Made by a program: the position numbers and the translations under genes
Source of the DNA: Candidatus Villigracilis proximus
GTDB lineage: Bacteria > Chloroflexota > Anaerolineae > Anaerolineales > Villigracilaceae
DNA length: 64,000 nt
NCBI GenBank assembly: GCA_016715195.1
Contig: JADKBB010000011.1
Coordinates: forward strand, 94,411 to 158,410
Reading direction: 5' to 3'
Notes under the pieces: model-generated
The model's input: only the letters and a program-made list of their open reading frames with translations
Told to the model about the DNA's origin: nothing
Databases searched by the model: none
Shown: positions 42,435 through 50,970 of the stretch, in pieces
How the letters are laid out: the number at the start of each line of letters is the position of its first letter
Numbering within the stretch: position 1 is the stretch's first letter

Positions 42435-43778
42435 ATGCCCGATCAAATTTATGTTATAGGACACGTTAACCCCGATACTGATTCCATTGCCTCGGCAATG
42501 GGCTATGCCTGGCTCCTGCGCGAACGCGATGGGATTAACGCCATTGCGGCACGCGCTGGTGCGCTTAACCAACAAACCTCGTATGTACTCAAGACTCTCG
42601 GCATTGAAGCCCCCATCCTGTTGACAGACGCCTCTCCGCGCTTTGAATCAGTCATGCGCCGCCTCGACACCATCCGCCCCGATTCTCAACTCGGCCTCGC
42701 ATGGACACTCGCCAGTAAAACAGGCGGCATCGCCCCCGTCGTCAGCGAAGATGGCAAGCCATTCGGCATTATCAATGGCATGAGTCTCTTTAGGTATTTC
42801 AGTGACACCCTTGGCCCGCGTCCAGGCGACACCACCGTGCGCGAAATGATGTCAGCAAAATGTCAGGATGCTGCCGAGATCAATGTCCCCAAATATGCAT
42901 CCAGCGCGCACATCCGCGATTCGCTTAATAAAATTCTCAGAGATGAATTCAATGATTACTGGGTAGTTGACGAGCACGGCATGTATGTTGGCATTGCAAA
43001 TCAACGCGAAGTTCTCAATCCGCCGCGCATCAAGATCATCCTCGTTGATCATAATGAACCGCGTCAGGCCATTGCCGCGCTCGAAGAAGCCGAACTGCTT
43101 GAAATATTGGATCATCACCGCCTCGGTAATCCATACACGCACCAACCGATTCGTTTCACTGTGGATATCGTGGGATCGACATCCACCCTCGTGGCAGAGA
43201 TGACAGCCGAAGCCGGACTCTCCATGCCCCCGGCACTAGCCGGAACGCTTCTCGCTGGACTGGTATCTGATACGCTCATCCTGACATCTCCCACCACCAC
43301 ACAGCGCGACAAGGTCGCAGCCGAGCGGCTATCCCGCTGGGCCTTTGTTGGTGGAAGTCCACTCAAAGGCGAAACCATTGAAACCTACGGCAAAGCAGTG
43401 CTCAGTGCCGGCGCAGGCCTTTCCAACCGTGACCCCAAAGATGTCGTCAGCACAGACATCAAACCCTTCGAAGGCGGCGGATATAAATTTGCAGTTGCCC
43501 AAGCCGAAGTGACAGACATCCTGCAACTCACCGAACACCTTGAACCGCTTCAAAACGCGCTCAACGACCTGCGCGATAAACGCGGACTTGACTTCGCCAT
43601 GCTGCTGGTCACAGACGTTGTACGCGGCACAAGCCGACTGTTAGTGACAGCCAACTCACCGACCGTCCTGAACGACCTGCCCTACCCGCCCCTCGCAGAC
43701 GGCACACGTGATGCTGAAGGAGTAGTGTCGAGAAAGAAACAACTCCTACCCGCCGTGTTGGGCTTGCTCGAACGCTAA
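42435..43778 (+). CDS. ppaC: Manganese-dependent (family II) inorganic pyrophosphatase with CBS insert
   Basis: 447 residues. DHH domain motifs GHVNPDTDS (H10, D14, D16), VDHNE, LDHHRLGN and SDTLILTSPTTTQRD, and DHHA2 substrate motif SRKKQLLPAV at the C-terminus, define a family II pyrophosphatase. About 125 residues between the first and second DHH motifs are inserted and resemble a CBS pair (PVVSEDGKPFGIINGMSL, YWVVDEHGMYVGIAN), which binds adenine nucleotides and regulates such enzymes. No DRTGG domain is seen. It hydrolyses pyrophosphate in the cytosol. A TATAAT at 42382-42387 is a possible promoter. Confidence 0.93.
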   Translation: MPDQIYVIGHVNPDTDSIASAMGYAWLLRERDGINAIAARAGALNQQTSYVLKTLGIEAPILLTDASPRFESVMRRLDTIRPDSQLGLAWTLASKTGGIAPVVSEDGKPFGIINGMSLFRYFSDTLGPRPGDTTVREMMSAKCQDAAEINVPKYASSAHIRDSLNKILRDEFNDYWVVDEHGMYVGIANQREVLNPPRIKIILVDHNEPRQAIAALEEAELLEILDHHRLGNPYTHQPIRFTVDIVGSTSTLVAEMTAEAGLSMPPALAGTLLAGLVSDTLILTSPTTTQRDKVAAERLSRWAFVGGSPLKGETIETYGKAVLSAGAGLSNRDPKDVVSTDIKPFEGGGYKFAVAQAEVTDILQLTEHLEPLQNALNDLRDKRGLDFAMLLVTDVVRGTSRLLVTANSPTVLNDLPYPPLADGTRDAEGVVSRKKQLLPAVLGLLER

Positions 43779-43815
43779 CAATAGCCTCCTGCAATCCTAT
43801 AGATTTTTAACTATT

Positions 43816-43857
43816 GACCCGCCGGAAACGTGGATAAATCCATGTTTCAGGCGGGTC
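43816..43857. terminator. Large stem-loop after ppaC
   Basis: GACCCGCC (43816-43823) pairs with GGCGGGTC (43850-43857) and the inner GAAACGTGGA/TCCATGTTTC extends the stem around a TAAA loop. No T tract follows, so it may be a transcript end or an RNA stabiliser. The rest of the 231-base gap to 44010 shows no gene beyond a 27-codon frame at 43937-44020. Confidence 0.6.
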
Positions 43858-44009
43858 GAAGACTTAATAGCGTCATTAAACGAAAAGGCGCAATACCCCA
43901 TCCGTCACGATGCGGTTATTACGGTAAAATGGATATATGATTATTCGCAAGGAACTGATGAACAAAATCTCCCCCAATACACGTTTTAACAAAAACAAGG
44001 CGACCATTT

Positions 44010-44336
44010 ATGAGCGATGATACTGTCTATTTAAATCACATATTCGCCGCCATGGAACAGATTGACCGTTACACTAGAGGCATGTCTGAAAGTGAATTCC
44101 TTTCCCGCGCCATGGTACAGGACGCCGTTGTGCATCAGATCGAATTGATCGGAGAAGCAGCCAGTTGCATCTCTGCAGAATTTCAGAATGAGCATCCCAA
44201 ATTGCAATGGGCCAACATGACAGGCCTGCGCAAAAAGATCATCCCTGAAAGTTTCAATATCAATCTCGTCAATGTTTGGAACACCGTCCAGGACGACCTT
44301 CCTCTTCACAAACAGGCCATCAAAAAACTTTTATAA
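44010..44336 (+). CDS. HepT/DUF86-like protein with degenerate active site
   Basis: 108 residues of the HEPN superfamily, HepT branch: LNHIFAAMEQIDRYT, VHQIELIGEAAS and VNVWNTVQDDLP align with the family. HepT toxins carry an Rx4-6HxY motif for RNA cleavage and for AMPylation by the antitoxin. Here the segment is R74-KKII-P79-E-S81-F, so both the catalytic His and the modifiable Tyr are gone (Pro and Ser instead). No MntA nucleotidyltransferase gene is next to it; only a 27-codon frame (43937-44020) overlaps its start. It is probably an inactive remnant or an adapted non-nuclease. Confidence 0.75.
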   Translation: MSDDTVYLNHIFAAMEQIDRYTRGMSESEFLSRAMVQDAVVHQIELIGEAASCISAEFQNEHPKLQWANMTGLRKKIIPESFNINLVNVWNTVQDDLPLHKQAIKKLL

Positions 44337-44412
44337 GCGATATTTACAAACTATCGCGCTATGCATTTACGCATCACCAGCGCGTGAACGCCGGAAAGAA
44401 ATCAAGATACGC

Positions 44413-44745
44413 ATGGATAAAATCCCCAATTCCCAATTAATAGAAACCGACATCCCCAGCAACCGCGCAAGCTGGAAAAAAATCGAACCGTTCGCCTTGA
44501 CCTTTGACGGCTACAAACACTGGGGATCCTTCAAAAGATGCCGTGAAGTCGCCGAAGAAGGCGTCAAGCTATATCGCGGACAAAAAGAACTCACCCAGTC
44601 ACTAACCGACCTGCGCACCTGCCTCTTCTTTGAATCACGGCGCTGGAAACATTTTGAAAAATCTCCATCCAAAAAAGGCATGGAGTACGTTCATATTCTG
44701 GTCGAAGCGATCCGCGTCCGAGTTGCTGCGAAGGAAATTCAATAA
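44413..44745 (+). CDS. Small protein of unknown function
   Basis: 110 residues, basic and predicted mostly helical, with several Trp, Phe and Arg clusters (WKKIEPFALTFDGYKHWGSF, FFESRRWKHFEK). No signal peptide or membrane helix. The start at 44413 is taken because the 47 upstream codons overlap the HepT-like gene and show no protein-like composition; there is only a weak purine-rich stretch before it. Not recognised. It sits 41 bases before xdhC and may be in its transcript. Confidence 0.55.
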   Translation: MDKIPNSQLIETDIPSNRASWKKIEPFALTFDGYKHWGSFKRCREVAEEGVKLYRGQKELTQSLTDLRTCLFFESRRWKHFEKSPSKKGMEYVHILVEAIRVRVAAKEIQ

Positions 44746-44786
44746 TTTTGAAGAGCAGGAGAAAACTCTTGTTCAAAAGTTAAATC

Positions 44787-45584
44787 ATGAAATCCATTTA
44801 TCAGGCTCTCGCCGAACTTGAGAAAAACAATCAATCTGCCGCGCTCTGCACGGTGACAAAAAGTGAAGGCTCCACGCCGCGCCACGTGGGCAGCAAAATG
44901 CTTGTCCATCCTGACGGGAATTTTATCGGCACCGTCGGCGGCGGCGAGTTGGAAAACCGCGTTATCAAAGCCGCGCTTGAATCAATTCAAAACGAAACCG
45001 CCCAAATCCTTTCTTATTCAATGGCCGATCCTTCACGCGGCGACCCCGGCGTATGCGGCGGCCAGGTGGAGGTATTTGTGGAACCCATTCTTCCCACACC
45101 GCTGCTGATCGTGATCGGCGCGGGGCATGTCGGCAAAGCGGTTGTGCATCTCGCAAAATGGCTCGGCTTTCGCGTGGCTGTCAGCGATGACCGCGCCGAA
45201 TTTTGTACACCTGAATCCATACCCGAAGCGGATGCTTATTATCCGGTGGCGATGGATGAACTCCCAAAACACATCACAATCGACAAACGAACGGTTCTTA
45301 TCTTAACCACAAGAGGATCAGCCATCGATGCGGCTGGACTCTCCCCGCTGCTTGATTCCGCTGCCGCGTATATCGGCATCATTGGCTCAAAGCGCAGGTG
45401 GGCAACTACGGTCAAGGCGTTAAAAGACAAAGGTGTTTCTGATGAAAAGATCGCGAGAGTCCATTCGCCAATGGGGTTGGAGCTACAAGCAGAAACACCG
45501 GAAGAGATCGCTGTCAGCATTATGGCCGAGGTGATGATGCTCAAGGAAAAAGGAACGGGAAAGTCGATGAAGGGTAATTTGTGA
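44787..45584 (+). CDS. xdhC: XdhC/CoxI family molybdenum-hydroxylase maturation factor
   Basis: 265 residues. The N-terminal XdhC_CoxI domain (SEGSTPRHVGSKMLV, GTVGGGELE, GDPGVCGGQVEVFVEP) and a C-terminal Rossmann domain (VIGAGHVGKAVVHLAKW, GIIGSKRRW, HSPMGLELQAETPEEIAVSIMAE) are complete. XdhC binds molybdenum cofactor, helps sulfuration and inserts it into xanthine-dehydrogenase-type enzymes. It should serve the hydroxylase at 37648, although it is 4 kb away and not in its operon. Confidence 0.93.
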   Translation: MKSIYQALAELEKNNQSAALCTVTKSEGSTPRHVGSKMLVHPDGNFIGTVGGGELENRVIKAALESIQNETAQILSYSMADPSRGDPGVCGGQVEVFVEPILPTPLLIVIGAGHVGKAVVHLAKWLGFRVAVSDDRAEFCTPESIPEADAYYPVAMDELPKHITIDKRTVLILTTRGSAIDAAGLSPLLDSAAAYIGIIGSKRRWATTVKALKDKGVSDEKIARVHSPMGLELQAETPEEIAVSIMAEVMMLKEKGTGKSMKGNL

Positions 45585-45748
45585 TGTGAACGATCACAGA
45601 TACGAGAATGTTCGAGAAAACAGAATCAGGTTACAGGTTAAGAAAGAAGCGGTTCTGTGAGCAATACACTGTAAAAGGCAATTAATTTTCAATCGAAGCG
45701 TGAAACGTTTGCGGTTGGAATTCGTAAAAAGAATAGGAAAAACGGTTC

Positions 45749-45777
45749 TTGTTGCTGCAAGTTCATTCGACTATAAT
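45749..45777 (+). promoter_or_regulatory. Sigma-70-like promoter for the SPFH gene
   Basis: TTGTTG at 45749-45754, 17-base spacer, TATAAT at 45772-45777; the leader has AAAGGAGAG at 45796-45804 before the ATG at 45811. The rest of the gap from 45585 shows nothing recognisable. Confidence 0.65.
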
Positions 45778-45810
45778 CTGAGTGTTATTATAAAAAAGGA
45801 GAGAAAAAAC

Positions 45811-46857
45811 ATGGCTAGAATTTTTGATGTCATTGAGTATGCAAATGAAATGAGCGACGAGATCGTCCATCGCTTCCCTGAAGAAGGTATTGGCGATTTT
45901 CGGATTGGCTCACAGGTGATCGTGTGCGAAAGCCAGAGCGCTGTATTCTTCCGTGACGGCAACGCGCTGGATGTGTTCAAACCGGGCCGCCACACGATTG
46001 CGACCGCAAACATCCCGTTGTTGATCGATTGGGTCGGCAAGGCGTTCAATGATCGCACACCGTTCCCCGCGGAAGTGTATTTCGTTTCGCGCAAGGAATT
46101 TGCAAATGAGAAATGGGGCACTCCCCAGGCGATTCCGATCCAAACCCCGGGTGTGGGCTTTGGATGGCTTTTGTTGCAGGGTTTTGGTACCTTCTCTTTT
46201 CAGGTAAAAGATCCACAGCAATTCGTGACTCAGATCGTGGGTGCAACCGGCACTTATCGCACTTCTGAGATCGAAGAACGTTTGAAATCAATTTTGTTAT
46301 CCAAGTTGACCGATGTCATTGGCGAAACCAGCGAGAAGGGCAATCTGGCGAGCAAGTTGAGCGGTATGCTTGAAGAATTGGGCGCAGCCGTGCGCGCAAA
46401 GGCCAAGGAAGATTTTGAAGCCATCGGCCTGACCCTTAAGACATTCTATATCGGCAGCCTCAAGCCAAGCCAGAAGTCGGCTCAGGAATTGCGCGATATG
46501 GGTTATCTCGATGTGGCAACCTATTCCCAATTGCAGGCAGCGGATGCGATGCGCGATGCGGCCAATAACCAAAACGGCGGCGCCGGCCTGACGGCTGGAA
46601 TCGGCGCTGGCATGGGAATTGGCAATTTGATGGGACAGGCGCTGCAAGGCGGTATGCAAAACACCAACTCCGGCGGCGGTGGTGCTTCTGCCGCGAAGAT
46701 GCCCGATATTATGACCCCCGCTGAAGCGGCTCAATTCATGAAAGTGACCGAAGAAGATATTATGGCCGCGATCACCGATGGAAGCCTGAAGGCGAAGAAA
46801 GTCGGCAAGGCCTTCCGTATTAGCAAGGACAACCTTGAAGGGTTCATGAATAGCTAA
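45811..46857 (+). CDS. SPFH/band-7 protein with C-terminal excisionase-like DNA-binding domain
   Basis: 348 residues from the ATG behind AAAGGAGAG. Residues 1 to about 245 are an SPFH domain of the soluble YdjI/virion-core-like type (RIGSQVIVCESQSAVFFRDGN is its N-terminal strand set), with no membrane helix. A Gly/Asn/Gln-rich linker (about 253-295) leads to residues 298-348, which match the HTH_17/excisionase fold: MTPAEAAQFMKVTEEDIMAAI, GSLKAKKVGKAFRIS. SPFH proteins form membrane-associated rings or scaffolds; the relatives usually end in a zinc ribbon or SHOCT, so a DNA- or protein-binding winged helix here is notable. Function unknown. Confidence 0.85.
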   Translation: MARIFDVIEYANEMSDEIVHRFPEEGIGDFRIGSQVIVCESQSAVFFRDGNALDVFKPGRHTIATANIPLLIDWVGKAFNDRTPFPAEVYFVSRKEFANEKWGTPQAIPIQTPGVGFGWLLLQGFGTFSFQVKDPQQFVTQIVGATGTYRTSEIEERLKSILLSKLTDVIGETSEKGNLASKLSGMLEELGAAVRAKAKEDFEAIGLTLKTFYIGSLKPSQKSAQELRDMGYLDVATYSQLQAADAMRDAANNQNGGAGLTAGIGAGMGIGNLMGQALQGGMQNTNSGGGGASAAKMPDIMTPAEAAQFMKVTEEDIMAAITDGSLKAKKVGKAFRISKDNLEGFMNS

Positions 46858-46873
46858 GCGTTGAAGAAAGATG

Positions 46874-46911
46874 AAAGAGGAGTCTGATTTTTTCAGACTC
46901 CTCTTTTTGTT
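46874..46911. terminator. Bidirectional terminator between SPFH and NAD(P)HX repair genes
   Basis: 14-bp perfect stem AAAGAGGAGTCTGA (46874-46887) with 46893-46906, T5 loop, then TTTTGTTTT. The A-rich left side gives a shorter U tract for the convergent gene. Confidence 0.85.
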
Positions 46912-46933
46912 TTGGATGCTTCGTATTAAGCGT

Positions 46934-48484
46934 TCAATCTTCCAATTCACTCATGATATCTACGACAGAGTCGAGGATGTCACTTGCAAGAACGGAAGCG
47001 GTGGTGCCGAGATCTTCGGCGGCGAGCAGACCCGCTTCAGCATGGATGTATGCGCCTGCAACCGCAGCATCGTAGGCGTCGAGTCCCTGAGCACGCAGAC
47101 CGACGATCAGGCCTGCCAGTACGTCACCCGTGCCTGCACGCGCCAACGCGGGCGATGCGACTGGGATAATGGTCATTTGTCCTGTTGGGGATGCAATGAC
47201 AGTGAATGCGCCTTTCAAGACCACGACATGTCCCCATTCTTTTGCGTACTTGCAGGCGACTTCACTGCGGTTCTCCTGAATTTCCTCTTTGGACAACCCC
47301 GTCAACGCAGACATTTCGCCAGCGTGCGGCGTTAACACTGCAAGTGGAAATAATTTCTCATGCCAGTCTTCGATCTGCGCCAGATGACGCAATCCATCGG
47401 CATCCACTACGGTGGGAAGTTTTACTTTGGAAATTACGGTCTCGATAAAAGTTCGGGTTGGAATATGATTTCCCATGCCCGGACCAAATAAAAAGGCGGT
47501 GGCACGGTGTACGTGATTCAAAAAAGTATCGGTTGCTTTTCCAGAAACAAAACCGGCTTCATGCGGAAGTAAAACCCAGGTGGCCTCAGGCAGTTGACCA
47601 GCAAGCACAGCATGTAAGGGTTCAGGCACAGCCAGCGTGACCAGGCCCGCACCAATGCGATAAGCGGCAGTGCCAGCCAACAGCGCCGCGCCGGTATAGT
47701 TCAGCGAGCCGGCTGCGATGAGCGCGGTACCAAATGTCCCTTTGTGTGAATCGAGTCTGCGTTCGGGTAACAGCCCGGCGACGAGTTCATCGTCCGCGAC
47801 TTCGGTTTTTAATTCATTGAAAGATGCAAAGTCATCGGGCAGACCAATATCCACAAGCGCCAGTTCGCCGACGAATTCAAAGGCGGGCAATTTTAGCAAG
47901 CCTTGCTTAACTGCCGCCATCGTAACCGTAAGATCAGCGGGGATACATTCAAGCGCAACCTCGCCCGAGTCACAATCAACGCCGGAGGGACAATCGACAG
48001 CAATAATGTACGGCGGCTCGTCCATCTCTTCCAGCACAAAAAGCGAATGTTCCAACACAGCAGCGATCTCTGCTTTAAGCGGAAGTTTGATCCCGGTACC
48101 AAGCAGGCCGTCCAGCACAACTTCAGCGGATTCGAGATGCGCGGTCAATGCGTGAAAATCGCCATCATCTTCGGCAAGGGTCACTTCTCCGCCCGCCGCG
48201 AGTAGACGCGCCACATATTCATCATTTTTTTTGCGTTTAACCAGATAGGCGCCCGCATGCCAGCCTTCTTCGGCGAGATGCGTCAATGCCACAAGCGTAT
48301 CTCCGCCGTTGTTGCCTGGTCCCACAAGACCAAGCACCTCTCCCCACTCCTCATCAAACGCGATCTCGTTGACAATCTCCGCAAGTCCACGACCTGCGTT
48401 TTCCATCATTTCAGCATAAGGCAGGCCATTTGCATCTGCTTCTTTTTCAATTGCGCGCATCTGCGCGACGGTGACAAGTTTCAT
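46934..48484 (-). CDS. nnrED: Bifunctional NAD(P)HX epimerase/dehydratase
   Basis: 516 residues from the ATG at 48484; the 13 residues upstream are not conserved. The N-terminal YjeF_N epimerase (1 to about 215) shows MRAIEKEADANGLPYAEMMENAGRG and GPGNNGGDTLVALTHL. The C-terminal ribokinase-fold dehydratase (about 235-505) has LDSHKGTFG, GSLNYTGAALLAG, LTPHAGEMSALTG and AGTGDVLAGLI. Together they repair hydrated NADH and NADPH, using ADP (or ATP). Single cytosolic enzyme; a terminator separates it from the upstream oxidoreductase gene. Confidence 0.94.
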   Translation of the reverse strand: MKLVTVAQMRAIEKEADANGLPYAEMMENAGRGLAEIVNEIAFDEEWGEVLGLVGPGNNGGDTLVALTHLAEEGWHAGAYLVKRKKNDEYVARLLAAGGEVTLAEDDGDFHALTAHLESAEVVLDGLLGTGIKLPLKAEIAAVLEHSLFVLEEMDEPPYIIAVDCPSGVDCDSGEVALECIPADLTVTMAAVKQGLLKLPAFEFVGELALVDIGLPDDFASFNELKTEVADDELVAGLLPERRLDSHKGTFGTALIAAGSLNYTGAALLAGTAAYRIGAGLVTLAVPEPLHAVLAGQLPEATWVLLPHEAGFVSGKATDTFLNHVHRATAFLFGPGMGNHIPTRTFIETVISKVKLPTVVDADGLRHLAQIEDWHEKLFPLAVLTPHAGEMSALTGLSKEEIQENRSEVACKYAKEWGHVVVLKGAFTVIASPTGQMTIIPVASPALARAGTGDVLAGLIVGLRAQGLDAYDAAVAGAYIHAEAGLLAAEDLGTTASVLASDILDSVVDIMSELED

Positions 48485-48580
48485 GTTTACTCCATATATT
48501 CTGTTGGGTGTGATAAAACTCAAAATTGTATAAGAAGATTATACGTCTATTTCCTGCGCAGAACTCTGCTGAGCAAACAT

Positions 48581-48620
48581 AAAAACAGAGGCCGACTTTA
48601 TAAAGTCAGCCTCTGTTTTT
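48581..48620 (-). terminator. Terminator of the SCP2-AOR unit
   Basis: AAAAACAGAGGC (48581-48592) pairs with GCCTCTGTTTTT (48609-48620); the inner GACTTTATAAAGTC extends the stem with one mismatch. On the minus strand a T run follows. Confidence 0.85.
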
Positions 48621-48631
48621 ATTGTCAAAAT

Positions 48632-50449
48632 TTATCCCCACAAATCTACTGCGATATCCGCCAGCCCCAGCGCAAGCAATTTCTCTTTGGAAGGCTTTCC
48701 GGTCTCTTTATCCCAACCACGTGCTTCGTAATATGTTTCAAGAATGGCGGGCATATCAGGGACAAACCCCATGGTACCTCCCTCTGTATGCGGCTCCAGC
48801 AAAGCCTTGGGCAACTTATCGTTCGCAGCAGTTAACCCCATACGATTATTGATGGCACGTTTGATATTCCAGCCGCGTTCTCCTGAGCGCATCATATCGT
48901 CGAGAGTCCATTCGAGGCCGCAGGCAGCATTGATCAGGTCCACTTGCATTTGCGGATCGACATTGGCAAAGATACACATGATCGCTGAATTAAAGAATGT
49001 GCGCCAATCCTGATGCCTCGCAACATTTGCAGATTTCTCTGCCTGCGCCTGACGTTCAAAATAGGTAATGCCGATCTTTTCATACGTGTGACCAAAATCC
49101 ACGAAAAAATAATCGGACTGATTATGACAAGCCCCGCGTGGACTGGTTGCATAGGAAAGTGCCATACCAGAAACCCCACGCGGATCATGGTATGCAACTT
49201 CGAGTCCATTCACCTGCACGGCTTCATCTTCAGCATCAAATGCCGCACCGAACTGACGTGAGCCGCGTGACAATAAATCACCGATCCCCTCACGGCGCGC
49301 GATCATGTGAATCAATTGCCGGGCCGCCATGAAACTTCCCCAGGTCAACTCAATGCCGCCGGTATCCTGTTTTGTCACCTTGCCCATTTCATACAGATAA
49401 AAGGCCAGCCCGATCGTGTTGGCTGTGCTAATGGTGTCCATGCCATATTTATCGCATAATTCACCAAGGCGCACAACCTCTTCTAAATTGTCAATTAATA
49501 AATTTGGACCAAAGCCAACAATCGTTTCGTACTCAGGCCCTTTGCGCTTGTTGCCATCGCCAAGATTCACTACCCGTCCACAGGCGATCACACATCCCTG
49601 ACACGCACTGCTGCCGGTCAAAATACTTTCAGTCATCTTCGAGCCGGAAATATTATCCACGCCGGGAAATGACCCCTGATGATAATATTTCGCAGGCATC
49701 GAACCTAAATACTCGGCGTAATTTGCCACGCCTGCCGTACCCACTTCGTGAATGATCTTGGCTTCGTTGTCCTGTTTGAGCGCACGATTGGCTTCAGAGC
49801 GCAGCGCAGAATAGCGTTCCATATCTTCAACCACGATCTTATTTTTTCCATAGACCGCAATCGCCTTTAGATTCTTTGAGCCCATCACTGCGCCAAGTCC
49901 CGTGCGTCCGGCCATGCGGCCATGGTCGCAACAAATGGATGAATACAAAACGCCTCGTTCTCCGGCTTCGCCAATTACTGCGACATGCGCCCCCTTGACC
50001 CCGACTTCCGCTTTGACAAGTTCCTGCGTCTCATACACATCCTTCCCCCAAACATGCGCAGCACTCTTAATCTCAAGCCTGCCTTCTTCAATCCAAATAT
50101 ATACCGGGCTGGAAGATTTTCCTGTGATCCACAAACCGTCATAACCAGCCTTGCGCAGTTCTGGTCCCCAGAAACCGCCAATGCCAGATTCCGCCCACAA
50201 ATTTGTAGCGGGACTTTTCCCGCAGATCACAAAGCGGCCAGTCGTTGGACCAGACGTCCCGCTCAATGGGCCGTTGATAAACAACAAAGGCGACTCAGAA
50301 GAAAGCGGATCAAGTTCCTTCGTTAAATACGGATAAAGAATCCGCGCCGCGAGAGAAGCACCACCAAGAAAATCGCGTTCCCATTCTCTGGGAATGACAA
50401 ACTCTTCGGATGTTCCAGTTGTAAGATTAATTTTAAGAATGGGCAGCAT
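48632..50449 (-). CDS. aor: Aldehyde:ferredoxin oxidoreductase family tungsten/molybdenum enzyme
   Basis: 605 residues, the standard AOR length. The N-terminal domain has the tungstopterin contacts (ESGIGGFWGPELRKAGYDG, CCDHGRMAGRTGLGAVMGSKNLKAIAV). The [4Fe-4S] ligands are C283-x2-C286-x3-C290 and C492 in AIMCIFAN. Such enzymes oxidise aldehydes to acids, passing electrons to ferredoxin, in the cytosol of anaerobes, and are oxygen-sensitive. Whether W or Mo is used cannot be read. Substrate unknown. It begins 10 bases after the SCP2-like gene, an unusual partner that may carry or present a lipid-like substrate. Confidence 0.93.
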   Translation of the reverse strand: MLPILKINLTTGTSEEFVIPREWERDFLGGASLAARILYPYLTKELDPLSSESPLLFINGPLSGTSGPTTGRFVICGKSPATNLWAESGIGGFWGPELRKAGYDGLWITGKSSSPVYIWIEEGRLEIKSAAHVWGKDVYETQELVKAEVGVKGAHVAVIGEAGERGVLYSSICCDHGRMAGRTGLGAVMGSKNLKAIAVYGKNKIVVEDMERYSALRSEANRALKQDNEAKIIHEVGTAGVANYAEYLGSMPAKYYHQGSFPGVDNISGSKMTESILTGSSACQGCVIACGRVVNLGDGNKRKGPEYETIVGFGPNLLIDNLEEVVRLGELCDKYGMDTISTANTIGLAFYLYEMGKVTKQDTGGIELTWGSFMAARQLIHMIARREGIGDLLSRGSRQFGAAFDAEDEAVQVNGLEVAYHDPRGVSGMALSYATSPRGACHNQSDYFFVDFGHTYEKIGITYFERQAQAEKSANVARHQDWRTFFNSAIMCIFANVDPQMQVDLINAACGLEWTLDDMMRSGERGWNIKRAINNRMGLTAANDKLPKALLEPHTEGGTMGFVPDMPAILETYYEARGWDKETGKPSKEKLLALGLADIAVDLWG

Positions 50450-50459
50450 ACACGGTCAA

Positions 50460-50870
50460 CTACACGATCTCTTCTGTCGCATCATTCGCCACGCGGACAA
50501 AGTCCAGCACGGTCGGCACGTTACGCATCATATACCCCATGTTGCCCTGTACTTTGAGTTTCATCGTCATCATCGCAGTCATGGGATTCATTTTGCCAGT
50601 CAACACTGCAGTAATATTATTGTAGGAAGCGGACAATGTAAAAACTGGTTTTGGGTAGGCAGAGGCATCAGGCTTATAAACTGCTTTTCGACACTTCCCA
50701 TGCCACAGGTCAAGATAGAACGTGAGCTCTTCTTTTAAATTCCCCTCCGGCTCAATATGAAAAAATAAGTCCCCTTCCCAGTTCTTCGCAATCTCGCTAT
50801 ATTTTTCATCAGAATTGAGTTTTGTTTCGAGCCCCTTTAACCATTCTTCGCTTGGAAAAATTGCAGCCAT
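50460..50870 (-). CDS. SCP2 sterol-carrier-fold protein
   Basis: 136 residues with the SCP2 fold pattern: a first helix with WLKGLETKLNSDEKYSEIA, a beta sheet with LFFHIEPEG, then PKPVFTLSASYNNITAVLTGKMNPMTAMMTMKLKVQGNMGYMM, where TGKMNPMTAMMTMKLKVQG is the hydrophobic pocket part of the family. It would bind a hydrophobic ligand such as a fatty acyl chain. GGAGG lies before the start. It is the first gene of a two-gene unit with the AOR gene (10-base gap). No enzymatic residues. Confidence 0.85.
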   Translation of the reverse strand: MAAIFPSEEWLKGLETKLNSDEKYSEIAKNWEGDLFFHIEPEGNLKEELTFYLDLWHGKCRKAVYKPDASAYPKPVFTLSASYNNITAVLTGKMNPMTAMMTMKLKVQGNMGYMMRNVPTVLDFVRVANDATEEIV

Positions 50871-50935
50871 AGGATTAGCCTCCGGAAATAGATAGTATGT
50901 AATTGTACCATTGAGAATTATATATAAAAAAATCC

Positions 50936-50964
50936 TTGCACAAATGAAAAAAATAGTCTATGCT
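50936..50964 (+). promoter_or_regulatory. Promoter of the amino acid ABC transporter operon
   Basis: TTGCAC at 50936-50941, exact 17-base spacer, TATGCT at 50959-50964. The start point would be near 50971, which is the first base of the double palindrome. Confidence 0.7.
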
Positions 50965-50970
50965 TAACAT

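Noticed and set aside
43937..44020. 27-codon frame before the HepT-like gene as an antitoxin
   Set aside because: Too short, no ribosome binding site, and no nucleotidyltransferase motif; mentioned only as a possible remnant.
45700..45810. Longer 5' end of the SPFH gene
   Set aside because: It would place the TATAAT promoter and the AAAGGAGAG ribosome site inside the coding region.
46297..46950. 217-codon open frame opposite the SPFH gene
   Set aside because: Antisense to a conserved gene with its own promoter and terminator; composition follows from the codon use of the real gene.
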